A stretch of 64,000 nucleotides of DNA from Algibacter luteus (GTDB taxonomy: Bacteria > Bacteroidota > Bacteroidia > Flavobacteriales > Flavobacteriaceae). The translations under genes and the position numbers were made by a program. The notes beneath the pieces were generated by a model, which saw only the letters and a program-made list of their open reading frames with translations, did no database searches and was not told the DNA's origin. Position 1 is the first letter of the stretch. Each line of letters opens with the position of its first letter. Of the stretch, positions 50,087 to 59,654 are shown in pieces. The stretch covers positions 413,847 to 477,846 of the forward strand of contig NZ_FQYK01000003.1 of NCBI RefSeq assembly GCF_900141715.1, written 5' to 3'.

Positions 50087-52714
50087 ATGATTAAATTTTT
50101 AAACTTAAAATCTTTGATTTTATTTATGTTCTTAGGAACCTCAAGTCTTGTCTTTGGTCAGACCGTATCTGGTGTGGTTACTGATGATTCGTCGCAACCT
50201 GTCCCTGGTGTTTCAGTAGTTGTTAAAGGAACTACAACGGGAACAACCACCGACTTTGATGGAAAATACAGTTTAAATGCCAACAATGGTGACACTCTTG
50301 TGTTTTCGTACGTAGGTTATGAAACTCAGGAGGCTGTGGTTACAGGTAGCACATTAAATGTTACCTTACAATCTGGGGTTGCTCTAGATGCTGTTGTCTT
50401 ACTAGGTAACAGATCTAAACCTAGAACGATTTTAGATTCTCCAGTACCTATTGATAATATTAGTGCTGAAGAATTAACAAGTGGTGGGCAACCAACTATT
50501 GAAGCGATGTTAACGTTTAAAGTGCCATCGTTTAATGCTCAGCCACAAGCTATTTCTGATGCGACAGCGCATTACGACCCAGCAGATTTACGTGGATTAG
50601 GACCTAGTAGAACATTAGTTTTGGTAAACGGGAAACGTAAAAACCAAAGTGCACAGGTTTACTTAAACAGAACACCTGGTAAAGGTGAGGTTGGAGTAGA
50701 TTTAAAAAGTATACCTACAGCAGCTATTGAGCGTGTAGAGATATTACGTGATGGTGCATCGGCACAATACGGTTCAGATGCGATTGCAGGTGTAATTAAT
50801 ATGGTGTTAAAAAAAGACGCTCAGTTTTCGACATTTTCTGCAAAAACAGGAATTACTTCTGAGGGTGATGGTTTTAACTTTGCTACAGATTTCAATACAA
50901 CCTTAGGATTTGGTGAAGGTGGATTTGTAAACCTTACTTTAGGGTATTATAACCAGAAACTTACTAATAGAGCAGGAACTCCAGGTGTTGCAGATTTACC
51001 AAGTGATGCTAGAGATTATGAAATAGAGTGGGCACAGAACAACCCAGATTTAGGAATGCACGTAGGTCAGCCAGATTTAGAAAAAGGCGATGTTTTTGTA
51101 AACATGTCGCATCCAGTTGGTGAAAATTCGGAATTTTATTCGTTCCATGGTTATACCTTGCGTACAGGTCGAAGTTTTGCATATTACAGAGCACCTTATT
51201 GGAGACGTGATGTTGCAGATGCGAACTTCATTACAACCGATGGAAATTTTCAAGGTTACCAACCAACTTTCGAAGCAAGAATTAAAGATCATATTAATTC
51301 TGCTGGTTTAAAAATGGATTTAGGTGAAGGATGGAATGCCGATGCGAGTCTTACATTTGGTAAAAACAGTGTCGATTATACCGTTAATAATTCAGTGAAT
51401 AGAGATTATTTAGCTGATAATGGTACATCTCCTAGAACGTTTAATCCAGGTGGATATAGTTTAAGCAATGTTATTGGAAATTTAGATTTTTCTAAAGTGT
51501 TTTCTGATGTGGTAAGTGGATCATTTGGACTTGAATACAAAAAGGAAAAATTTGAAGCTAGAGAAGGAAATCCATTATCTTACTATGGTGCAGGATCTGA
51601 TTCTTTCGCAGGTATTAAACCTGAAGAATCTGGAGAATGGGATAGAAACAACTTTGCTGCTTATGCTGGATTAGATTTCGATATCTCTGATGCATTATTA
51701 TTAGGAGTTGCAGGACGTTATGAAGATTTCTCGGATTTTGGAGATAATTTTTCTTGGAAATTAAACGGGCGTTATAAATTAGGAAGTGCAGGAGCTCTTA
51801 GAGCATCTTACAGTACTGGATTTAGAGCACCAACATTACACCAACGTCATTTAACAAATAGCCAGTATATTATTGTTGCGAGTTCACCAGAACCTCTTTT
51901 ACAAGGAACTTTAGCAAATAATAATCCTGCAGTTGAAGCTTTAGGTGTTCCTAATTTATTTGCAGAAACATCCAGAAACATGTCGGCAGGTATTACATAT
52001 CAATTTGATAGAAATTTTTCTGCATCTTTAGACTTCTATAGCATTAATGTTGATGATCGTGTTTTATTTTCATCTCAAATTGGAGCAGATGGAGACGATA
52101 CTACAACTAATCCTGTAGAGCAAATACTTGAAGATAATGGAGTTGTAGCGGTACAATTTTTTATAAACGCAGGTGATACTAAAACAACTGGTGCCGATTT
52201 AGTTTTAAATTATAGAAATATGGATTTTGGAGCTGGTAAATTACATGCTAATTTAGCGGCTAACTTTAATAAAACTACAATTGATGCAATTAATACACCA
52301 GATGCTTTAGCACAAAACGGATATGATATTTTTGCAAGAATTGAAAAAGGTTTAATTACAAGTGCAAGACCAAGATCCAAAGTAATATTAGGATTAGATT
52401 ATGAGTCTGATAAAGTAAATGTTGGATTATATAATACTATGTTTGGAAAAGTTACAATAACTTCTCCTAATGGTGCAGAATTTGACCAGGAGTTATCTTC
52501 TAAAATTGCAACCGATTTAAGTTTGAGTTATAAATTTACAGATAATTTAAGTCTTACAGGTATAGTAAATAACTTATTTGATGTATATCCAGATGTAACA
52601 AAAGCATCAACAGGAACTGCGCAAGCAGGAAGCAGATTTGTTTACTCTTCTGAAGTACAACAACTAGGTCAATTAGGTACAAATTTTAGTATCGGGTTGA
52701 ACTATAAGTTTTAA
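50087..52714 (+). CDS. TonB-dependent receptor without SusD partner
   Basis: An 875-residue outer-membrane receptor. Signal MIKFLNLKSLILFMFLGTSSLVFGQ; a carboxypeptidase-regulatory-like domain at about 26-105 (VSGVVTDDSSQPVPGVSVVVKGTT, DGDTLVFSYVGYET-like core); then plug segments LRGLGPSRTLVLVNGKRK and ERVEILRDGASAQYGSDAIAGVINMV, and a barrel ending FSIGLNYKF. The SAQYGSDAIAGVIN plug and long barrel resemble receptors for vitamins or siderophores more than SusC. There is no SusD, lipoprotein or enzyme next to it, and no Pho pentamers upstream, so the ligand is open. A strong terminator follows. Confidence 0.92.
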   Translation: MIKFLNLKSLILFMFLGTSSLVFGQTVSGVVTDDSSQPVPGVSVVVKGTTTGTTTDFDGKYSLNANNGDTLVFSYVGYETQEAVVTGSTLNVTLQSGVALDAVVLLGNRSKPRTILDSPVPIDNISAEELTSGGQPTIEAMLTFKVPSFNAQPQAISDATAHYDPADLRGLGPSRTLVLVNGKRKNQSAQVYLNRTPGKGEVGVDLKSIPTAAIERVEILRDGASAQYGSDAIAGVINMVLKKDAQFSTFSAKTGITSEGDGFNFATDFNTTLGFGEGGFVNLTLGYYNQKLTNRAGTPGVADLPSDARDYEIEWAQNNPDLGMHVGQPDLEKGDVFVNMSHPVGENSEFYSFHGYTLRTGRSFAYYRAPYWRRDVADANFITTDGNFQGYQPTFEARIKDHINSAGLKMDLGEGWNADASLTFGKNSVDYTVNNSVNRDYLADNGTSPRTFNPGGYSLSNVIGNLDFSKVFSDVVSGSFGLEYKKEKFEAREGNPLSYYGAGSDSFAGIKPEESGEWDRNNFAAYAGLDFDISDALLLGVAGRYEDFSDFGDNFSWKLNGRYKLGSAGALRASYSTGFRAPTLHQRHLTNSQYIIVASSPEPLLQGTLANNNPAVEALGVPNLFAETSRNMSAGITYQFDRNFSASLDFYSINVDDRVLFSSQIGADGDDTTTNPVEQILEDNGVVAVQFFINAGDTKTTGADLVLNYRNMDFGAGKLHANLAANFNKTTIDAINTPDALAQNGYDIFARIEKGLITSARPRSKVILGLDYESDKVNVGLYNTMFGKVTITSPNGAEFDQELSSKIATDLSLSYKFTDNLSLTGIVNNLFDVYPDVTKASTGTAQAGSRFVYSSEVQQLGQLGTNFSIGLNYKF

Positions 52715-52737
52715 TTAAACACAAATTTTTTGATATC

Positions 52738-52767
52738 AAAAAGCCCCAACATATGTTGGGGCTTTTC
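52738..52767. terminator. bidirectional terminator
   Basis: AAAAAGCCCCAACAT/ATGTTGGGGCTTTTC, a perfect palindromic stem between the TonB receptor and the converging RND operon. Confidence 0.9.
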
Positions 52768-52870
52768 TTCGCTATTAATTAATCCTTTTAATATTAGAAA
52801 TAAAAGGATATTGTTAAAACAACCTTAATTACAATTGTTTTATCCTTTCAAATGCTTTTAAATTTTATAT

Positions 52871-55800
52871 TTAATCTGCAATTAACTTTTGATTTGTTGA
52901 AACTCGACTTTTAAATAACCACATTTTAAATTTCGTGACAAGATAAAATAAAATTGGGACAACTATCAACGTTAAAAAAGTTGCTACCAAAAGACCATAA
53001 ATTACAGTCCATGCTAAAGGGCCCCAGAAAATCACATTATCTCCACCCATATAAATATGAGGGTTAAATTCGCTGAACAAAGTAAAGAAATTTATATTTA
53101 ATCCGGTAGCTAAAGGTATTAATCCTAAAATTGTAGTAATAGCGGTTAATAAAACTGGGCGTAAACGCGCTTTTCCGCCTTTTACAATCGCTTCAACAAG
53201 ATTGTCTTGTTCTAGATATTGATCTTCGTCCAGATCGTCTTTTACCTTTTGTCGGTCAATAAGTAGTTGTGTGTAATCTAAAAGGACGACACCATTATTA
53301 ACCACAATTCCAGCTAGAGATATAATACCCATCATGGTCATCATAATTACAAATGAACTACCCGTTGCAACAATGCCTCCAAAAACACCAATTAAACTCA
53401 AGAAAATAGCTAACATGATAATTCCAGGTTTTGATATGGAGTTAAATTGAAAAATTAAAATAAAGAAAATTAATCCTAATCCTGTAAAAAACGCACCCAT
53501 TAGAAAAGCCATTTGCTTATTCTGTTCTTCTATTTGGCCAGTGTAATCAACTTTTACACCTTCTGGTTTTTCTGTAAAACTTTGCATTTCGTGTCTAATA
53601 TTTGAAACAATGGCTCCAGCATCTGTAAATCCAGGAGCTAAAGCAGAGTATAGGGTTACAACACGCTTTACATCTTTATGTTTTATTGCACTAAATCCAG
53701 AGCTATTTGATTGCTTGGTAACCGCAGAAACGGGAACTTCTTTAATTTGACCAGAGGCCATGTCTCTAAAAGTTATTTTCTGATTAAAAATAGCGCTGGT
53801 ATTATATCTGTTTTCTTCGTTAAAACGCACGTAAATATCATAATCTTCCCCATCATTTTTGTAAACACCTGCTTTTGCACCAAAAATTGAGTTACGAAGT
53901 TGTTGTCCAACTTGACCCGAAGTAACGCCTAATTCTCCTGCCTTTTTTCTGTCAATAATAACCTGCATTGATGGTTTCATTTTATTAACATCTATTTTCA
54001 GCTCATCAATTCCTTGAATGTTTTTAGTGTTGATAAAATCGCGCATTTTTTCGGCTGTAGCAATTAATTCGCCATAATCTTCACCTTCTAATTCAATATT
54101 AATTGGATATCCCGCGGGAGGGCCAACAGCATCTTTTTCAACAGAAATAGCTACACCAGGATACACATCTTTTAAAGCTTCTTGTACTTTTTTAAGAAGT
54201 TCTTGACTGTCTGCACCTTCTCTGTATTTATACTCGCGCATGGTGGCTGTAATTTTTCCACGATGTGGCATTTCTGCAGCAGAACCTCCATCGGTTTGAG
54301 GATTTCCGGCGCCTTCACCAACTTGCGATACAGCACTTTCAGTAAGAAAATTGTAGCCGTCTTTTATATATTCTGGATCGTTAATGATTTTGTAAACACG
54401 CTTTTCAATATCTTTTGTAATAGCATTTGTTTTTTTAATATCTGTACCTTCAGGGTACTCTATATAAACAATGATTTGATTTGGTGTGTTATCTGGGAAG
54501 AATTCCACTTTTGTACGTTGACTGCCAACCGAAGCTCCAAAGCCCATAAAAGCAATTACCAATAAAATGGTTGTGCCTATGGCGATAAGTTGAGGTTTTT
54601 TACCACTAAGCGCATAACGTAACGATTTTTCGTAGGCACGTTCCCATTTAGGTAAAATATTATTCTGAAAACCATTTGCCCATTTTCTAAGGAATAGTCG
54701 GTATAACCAAAGCAATATTACGGTTACTATCATCAAGCTTCCTAATCCTCGGTATGCTCCGCCAAACAATAAAATAACCAAACCAAATCCGCCTAAAATC
54801 GCAGATATTTTAATGATATTTTGAAGTGGCATATTTTTATCCTCAGTCGTCATTAATTGAGAAACTAAAACCGAGTTAAAGAAAATGGCAACAAATAATG
54901 AGGATCCCAAAACTACCGATAAGGTAATTGGAAAGTAAATCATGAATTGCCCCATTACTCCTGGCCATAACCCGAGTGGAACGAAGGCAGCAACAGTTGT
55001 TAAAGTTGAAATAATAATAGGAAATGCTATCTCGCCGATTCCTTTTTTTGCGGCTTCAATTCGGCTCATGCCTTCTTCAGTCATTAAACGATATACGTTT
55101 TCAACTACAACTATTCCGTTATCTACAAGCATTCCTAGACCCATAATTAGACCAAAAAGAATCATTGTATTCATGGTGTATCCCATTAAGTTTAGTATCA
55201 TGAGGGACATGAACATAGACATAGGGATGGCAAAACCAACAAAAAGCGCATTTTTAAACCCTAAGAAGAACATTAATACGGTTACCACGAGGATAATACC
55301 AAAAATGATATTGTTTATTAAATCATCTACTTGCCCAATGGTTTTTGATGATTGATCGTTAGCAATACTCACTTTTAAATCTGGAGGAAATACATTTTTA
55401 ATAGCATCATCTACAATAACTTGAATCTGTTCTGCAGCTGCCACCATATTTTTTCCTGCTCGTTTTTTAACGTCGAGCATCACCACTGGATCGCCAAATT
55501 CTCGTGCATAAGTTGTTTTGTCTTCGTCTTTAAAAGTGATTGTGGCTACGTCTTTTAAATAAATAGGATTATTGTGTTCTGATTTTACAACAAAGCTTTC
55601 TAAATCTTTAGGGTCTTCAATTTCACCTAAAATTCGAATTGTTCTTCTTTGTCCGCTTGAGATTAAGTTACCTGCAGACATGGTCATGTTCTCTCTGCTT
55701 ATCGTATTAATAATGTCGTCAAAGCTAACTTGAGCAGCCATCATTTTATAAATATCTACGGCAACTTCAACTTCCTTTTCTTGAGCGCCACGAATATCAA

Positions 55801-56371
55801 CTTGCTTAATTTCTATTAAGCTTTCAATTTCATCTTCTAGATATTCGCCATATTCTTTAAGCTTATCAACAGGATAATCTCCAGAAATATTGATATTAAG
55901 AATAGGTATTTCTTCAGACATACTTAAATCGAACACGTTAGGTTCAACCTTAGCGCCATTAAAAGTTGGCCAATCCTCACTCGCAGTTTCAGAATCTACT
56001 TCATCTTTAACCTTTTGTTTAGCATTATCAACAGAAATATTTTCGTCGAACTCAACAATTACTATTGAATAATCTTCTTGAGATGTTGAGGTTATTTCTA
56101 CTACATTACTTACCGTTTTTAACTTATCTTCTATAGGGTCTGTAATCAGTTTTTCAATATCTTCAGCAGTATTTCCTGGGTAAACTGAGCTTATATATAT
56201 TTTAGTTTCTTTTATTTCTGGGAAACTTTCTCGCGGCATACTAAAGTAAGCGCCGGTTCCTAAAAAAAGGATTAATGTAATAAGCACATACATGGTGGTT
56301 TTATTGTTAATTGCCCATGATGAAAACGCAAACTCTTTATCTACAGTCTTTTTCTTTTTATTTTTTGTCAT
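52871..56371 (-). CDS. RND efflux pump, inner-membrane transporter
   Basis: A 1166-residue RND-superfamily proton antiporter of the AcrB/HAE1 kind. Twelve helices arise from two repeats, each followed by a large periplasmic loop. Marks are FSSWAINNKTTMYVLITLILFLG at the start, GLIMGLGMLVDNGIVVVENVYR with the paired Asp of the proton path in helix 4, and GIISLAGIVVNNGVVLLDYTQLL in the second repeat. It is longer than AcrB (about 1049). The gene ends an operon with tetR, tolC and the adaptor, 27 bp after the latter. Substrates are unknown. Confidence 0.93.
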   Translation of the reverse strand: MTKNKKKKTVDKEFAFSSWAINNKTTMYVLITLILFLGTGAYFSMPRESFPEIKETKIYISSVYPGNTAEDIEKLITDPIEDKLKTVSNVVEITSTSQEDYSIVIVEFDENISVDNAKQKVKDEVDSETASEDWPTFNGAKVEPNVFDLSMSEEIPILNINISGDYPVDKLKEYGEYLEDEIESLIEIKQVDIRGAQEKEVEVAVDIYKMMAAQVSFDDIINTISRENMTMSAGNLISSGQRRTIRILGEIEDPKDLESFVVKSEHNNPIYLKDVATITFKDEDKTTYAREFGDPVVMLDVKKRAGKNMVAAAEQIQVIVDDAIKNVFPPDLKVSIANDQSSKTIGQVDDLINNIIFGIILVVTVLMFFLGFKNALFVGFAIPMSMFMSLMILNLMGYTMNTMILFGLIMGLGMLVDNGIVVVENVYRLMTEEGMSRIEAAKKGIGEIAFPIIISTLTTVAAFVPLGLWPGVMGQFMIYFPITLSVVLGSSLFVAIFFNSVLVSQLMTTEDKNMPLQNIIKISAILGGFGLVILLFGGAYRGLGSLMIVTVILLWLYRLFLRKWANGFQNNILPKWERAYEKSLRYALSGKKPQLIAIGTTILLVIAFMGFGASVGSQRTKVEFFPDNTPNQIIVYIEYPEGTDIKKTNAITKDIEKRVYKIINDPEYIKDGYNFLTESAVSQVGEGAGNPQTDGGSAAEMPHRGKITATMREYKYREGADSQELLKKVQEALKDVYPGVAISVEKDAVGPPAGYPINIELEGEDYGELIATAEKMRDFINTKNIQGIDELKIDVNKMKPSMQVIIDRKKAGELGVTSGQVGQQLRNSIFGAKAGVYKNDGEDYDIYVRFNEENRYNTSAIFNQKITFRDMASGQIKEVPVSAVTKQSNSSGFSAIKHKDVKRVVTLYSALAPGFTDAGAIVSNIRHEMQSFTEKPEGVKVDYTGQIEEQNKQMAFLMGAFFTGLGLIFFILIFQFNSISKPGIIMLAIFLSLIGVFGGIVATGSSFVIMMTMMGIISLAGIVVNNGVVLLDYTQLLIDRQKVKDDLDEDQYLEQDNLVEAIVKGGKARLRPVLLTAITTILGLIPLATGLNINFFTLFSEFNPHIYMGGDNVIFWGPLAWTVIYGLLVATFLTLIVVPILFYLVTKFKMWLFKSRVSTNQKLIAD

Positions 56372-56398
56372 TGGTTTTGTTATTAGAGTTTGGGTTGC

Positions 56399-57568
56399 TT
56401 ATTCTACAACAAGAATTTTTACTTCCTGACCATCTTTTACGCTACGTGCGCCTTCATCAATTATTTCTTCTCCATTTCGAATTCCTGATAGTACTTCAAT
56501 ATAATTACCCTGGATTTTTCCAGTTTCAATAAACTCGCGTTTTACAGTTGCTTTGTTATCCACCTTATCAATAATGGTGTAAACATATTGTTGCCCTTCT
56601 GCATTTTCTGAAATGATACTTTGTGGAATTAAGATGGCATTGGGGTTGGTATAATCATTAATTTTAAGCTTTGCAGTTAGGTTTGGTTTTATGTCTAAAT
56701 TTTTACTAGGAATTGCAATTTCAACTTTGAAAGATCGGTTTGCTGGATTAATAAAATTTCCTGCCTGACGCACTTTGGCATCAACTTCTTTTCCTAATAC
56801 TGGAAATTCTACTTTAACTTCTTTTCCTTTTATAATATCTGATATGTAACGCTCTGGGACATCTGTTTCAATATACATGTCATCAAGATTTACAATTCTA
56901 AACAATTGAGATTGCCCCGGTGCCACAACACTTCCTTGCTCTGTAATTACATCGTCAATAGTGCCTGAGAATGGCGCGCGAACTATGGTTTTACCTATTT
57001 GTTGTTGTATTTGATTTACAGCTTCCTCTTGAGCTTCGTAATTGGATTTAGCCTGCAAATACTGTATTTCGCTACCAATTTTTTGGTCCCATAAACGGGC
57101 TTGCCTTTCAAAAGTTGTTTTTGCTAAAGCGGCCTGAATTTTTACTTGAGCCAATTGTTGGCTTAATCCGCCATCATCAATTTTAGCAAGCATTTGTCCT
57201 TTGCTAACGTTTTGCCCTTCTTTTACATAAACCTGTCTTAACACACCACCGTATTCGGCAGTAATAACAACGTTTTGTTTAGTGCTTACGTTTCCTTGTA
57301 ATTCAACAAAATGATCAAAAACACTTTCTTCTGCCGTAAATGTGGTTATTAATGGCACTTTTTCTTGAGGATCGAGTTCTTTTATGGAATTGTCTAATTG
57401 TTTTAACTGCATTGAAATTTCTTGCGCTGTAGCATCAAGTTCTGCTTTCTTTTGTCTGATAAGTTCTAAATTGTTGGTTTCAATAATGTCTTCAACAGTT
57501 TTTTTCTTATCATTTCCGCAAGATGCAAGTAATAGAGAAGTTAATGCAAGAGAATATATATATTTCAT
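56399..57568 (-). CDS. RND efflux periplasmic adaptor lipoprotein
   Basis: Membrane-fusion protein of 389 residues linking the RND pump to the outer-membrane channel. The signal MKYIYSLALTSLLLASC has a lipobox. Then come a coiled coil hairpin (IRQKKAELDATAQEISMQLKQLDNSIKEL and QLAQVKIQAALAKTTFERQARL), a lipoyl-like domain (GVLRQVYVKEGQNVSKGQMLAKID, IVRAPFSGTIDDVITEQGSVV) and beta-barrel parts. A helical segment before the first lipoyl half is longer than in AcrA. It sits 11 bp after tolC and 27 bp before the pump gene, so the complex is encoded as a set. Confidence 0.92.
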   Translation of the reverse strand: MKYIYSLALTSLLLASCGNDKKKTVEDIIETNNLELIRQKKAELDATAQEISMQLKQLDNSIKELDPQEKVPLITTFTAEESVFDHFVELQGNVSTKQNVVITAEYGGVLRQVYVKEGQNVSKGQMLAKIDDGGLSQQLAQVKIQAALAKTTFERQARLWDQKIGSEIQYLQAKSNYEAQEEAVNQIQQQIGKTIVRAPFSGTIDDVITEQGSVVAPGQSQLFRIVNLDDMYIETDVPERYISDIIKGKEVKVEFPVLGKEVDAKVRQAGNFINPANRSFKVEIAIPSKNLDIKPNLTAKLKINDYTNPNAILIPQSIISENAEGQQYVYTIIDKVDNKATVKREFIETGKIQGNYIEVLSGIRNGEEIIDEGARSVKDGQEVKILVVE

Positions 57569-57579
57569 TTTGATTGATT

Positions 57580-58923
57580 TTAGTAATTAATGGTGTTTAA
57601 AACGGTTTCTAATTCAGCTTTTTTATTAATAACATCCAACATCGCTTGAAGGAATTCTTGTTGAGAACTGTAAAGTTGAGTTTGTGCTTGTCTCAATTCG
57701 AAACTCGAACTAATACCTTCAAAAAATTTGGTTTGGTTTTTTTGCTCGATACGTTCGGCAAGATTTAAGTTTTTCTTTTTGTTTTCGTAATCTTCAATAG
57801 CAAACTGGTAATCACTTTTAGCCGCAGCTATTTCAAGTTTTATACGTTGCTCGGTTTCGGTTAAATCATCTTTAGCTTTTTCAAGATTTATTCTTGCACG
57901 TTGCGTTGATGCACTTCGCATGCCAGAACTAAAAATTGGAATACTCATGTTTATACCTACTAACGATGACCCAAACCAGTCTTGATCACTATCAGTGAAT
58001 GTAAACGTATTGCTGAATGCCGAATACCCGCCGTTTATAAATGCTGAAAGTCGAGGTAAAGCTTTGCTCTTTTCGAGTTTTAACAAAAGTGATTTGGAGA
58101 CCTCATCGTTTTTGGCAATTTTATAATCAATGGTGTTTTCAATGTTTCCTTCGCTTTCCAATAAATTAATGCTTATGTATTGTGCTGTAAGGTTTTCAAG
58201 CGCATCCGTTAAAAATGTTTTTGCATTTATATCTAAACCAAGAGTCATGTTTAGCATTTGATAAGCTAAAGTTTTTAATCTTTTAGTTTTATTTAAGTTA
58301 CTCTCTACACCTGATAGTGTAATTTGTAATTGCTCCACACTTTCTTCTTCTTCTAGACCATTTTCATAAATTTTTGTTGTTTCGTCAAGATTTTTTTGAA
58401 GAATACTAATATTACGCTCTAATATTTTTACACTTTCTTCAGCCAAAAGCACATTGCCATAAGCATTAATTACAGCTTTTCTAACTTCTAAATCGGTCTT
58501 TTCTTTGGCGTTTTTAGAAATTTCTAGAAATACTTTGGCCGACTGAAGCCCAACTAAATAAGAACCATCAAAAATTAACTGATCTATTTTAGCAAAGGCC
58601 GTAACACTTTGTTTTGTTAAAAAAATTACTTCTGAAAACTCACCTTCGTTTCCTCCAAAAAATTCGGCAGGAATTAAAGAAACTTGTTGTTTTAAAAAAT
58701 TTTGATAATCTATGTTTGCGCTAAGTTGTGGTAAACCTGTTGCGGTTGTTTCCCACTTTTGTTTCTCAGCTGCTTTAATATCTAAGGCTGCATTTTTAGC
58801 ACTTCTGTTATTTTCTAAGGCAAAATCTATGGCTTCTTGTAATGAAAAACTTTGGCTGCTTTCTTGCGAAATCATTACAATGGAACATAGTAAACTAAAA
58901 AATAGTATTAGTTTTTTCTTCAT
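57580..58923 (-). CDS. TolC-family outer-membrane channel
   Basis: A 447-residue outer-membrane efflux protein. Signal MKKKLILFFSLLCSIVMISQ; two OEP repeats of long helices (SFSLQEAIDFALENNRSAKNAALDIKAAEKQ and, later, KDDLTETEQRIKLEIAAAKSDYQFAIEDYENKKKNLNLAERIEQKN). These make the trimeric channel-tunnel. It begins 1 bp after the tetR stop and precedes the adaptor by 11 bp, so expression is controlled with them. The C-terminal SSSFELRQAQTQLYSSQQEFLQAMLDVINKKAELE is the family end. Confidence 0.92.
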   Translation of the reverse strand: MKKKLILFFSLLCSIVMISQESSQSFSLQEAIDFALENNRSAKNAALDIKAAEKQKWETTATGLPQLSANIDYQNFLKQQVSLIPAEFFGGNEGEFSEVIFLTKQSVTAFAKIDQLIFDGSYLVGLQSAKVFLEISKNAKEKTDLEVRKAVINAYGNVLLAEESVKILERNISILQKNLDETTKIYENGLEEEESVEQLQITLSGVESNLNKTKRLKTLAYQMLNMTLGLDINAKTFLTDALENLTAQYISINLLESEGNIENTIDYKIAKNDEVSKSLLLKLEKSKALPRLSAFINGGYSAFSNTFTFTDSDQDWFGSSLVGINMSIPIFSSGMRSASTQRARINLEKAKDDLTETEQRIKLEIAAAKSDYQFAIEDYENKKKNLNLAERIEQKNQTKFFEGISSSFELRQAQTQLYSSQQEFLQAMLDVINKKAELETVLNTINY

Positions 58924-58924
58924 T

Positions 58925-59530
58925 TTATGATTGATTTGATGTTAAGTAAGTGTTTAATATTTGTAATCCTTTGTCAGTAACTATGGCTCTTAAATGGTAT
59001 TCTAAATAGCTTTCCATTAAATATTCCATGGTGTAAATTTCTAAAGGGAAAATGGTGTTGTCTTTAATTCCCGTCATGCCATTAAAGTACATTCTAGAAA
59101 TAAAATCGACGTTAATATTAGATCTAAACAAGCCTGTGTCAATACCTTTTTGTAAGCTTGATTTTACAGAGTCATGCATTTTAGCAAATTGCTGAATTTT
59201 TAGAGCTTCGTATATTTTTGGGTAATATTTTTTAAGTTGAAATTGTGGGGAAGATTTTTCACTTTTTAAATGATGCATTACAAACATTTTAATGTCGTAA
59301 AGCTCTTCAATCGGGTTTTTTGATGCAAAACAAATACAATCAATACCATCACAAATGTTTTCAAAAAGGGTAAAAGTTACCGCTTCAACCAGTTTGGTTT
59401 TATTAGCAAAGTGCACGTAAATAGTTTTTTTCGAAATGCCCATTTCTTGAGCAATATCGTCCATTGTAACGCTTTTAAAGCCTAGTGTAAGGAACATTTC
59501 GGCTGTTTTTTCTATAATCTTTTCTCTCAT
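58925..59530 (-). CDS. TetR-family repressor of the efflux operon
   Basis: A 201-residue regulator. The N-terminal HTH is clear: IEKTAEMFLTLGFKSVTMDDIAQEMGISKKTIYVHFANKTKLV (about 5-47). The C-terminal 150 residues are helical and bind an unknown ligand; they contain Cys-Asp-Gly-Ile-Asp-Cys-Ile-Cys (about 58-66), a cysteine group that might sense a metal or oxidant. The gene is first in tetR-tolC-MFP-RND, with gaps of 1 to 27 bp. Its promoter lies under a 13-bp inverted repeat at 59546-59585, so it most likely represses the whole operon including itself. Confidence 0.9.
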   Translation of the reverse strand: MREKIIEKTAEMFLTLGFKSVTMDDIAQEMGISKKTIYVHFANKTKLVEAVTFTLFENICDGIDCICFASKNPIEELYDIKMFVMHHLKSEKSSPQFQLKKYYPKIYEALKIQQFAKMHDSVKSSLQKGIDTGLFRSNINVDFISRMYFNGMTGIKDNTIFPLEIYTMEYLMESYLEYHLRAIVTDKGLQILNTYLTSNQS

Positions 59531-59538
59531 AAGTGGTG

Positions 59539-59585
59539 CAAATATAACTTAGGAAACTACAAAAACAAAAAAAGTTTCCTAAGTT
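59539..59585 (-). promoter_or_regulatory. efflux operon promoter with 13-bp inverted repeat
   Basis: AACTTAGGAAACT (59546-59558), 14-bp spacer, AGTTTCCTAAGTT (59573-59585): perfect arms. On the minus strand TTG (59568-59566), 19-bp spacer, TATATTTG (59546-59539) makes a full promoter whose -33 and spacer lie inside the repeat. The start codon is 8 bp beyond the -7. A repressor site is the natural reading. Confidence 0.7.
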
Positions 59586-59642
59586 TTAATGTTTTTTTAA
59601 CATATCCTAAACATTGTTGTTTTTAATTATGCTGAATTACTC

Positions 59643-59650
59643 TATTTTTG
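59643..59650 (+). promoter_or_regulatory. -7 element of the prenyl synthase gene
   Basis: TATTTTTG, exact consensus, ending 4 bp before the ATG at 59655; another probable leaderless start. Confidence 0.5.
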
Positions 59651-59654
59651 TTTG

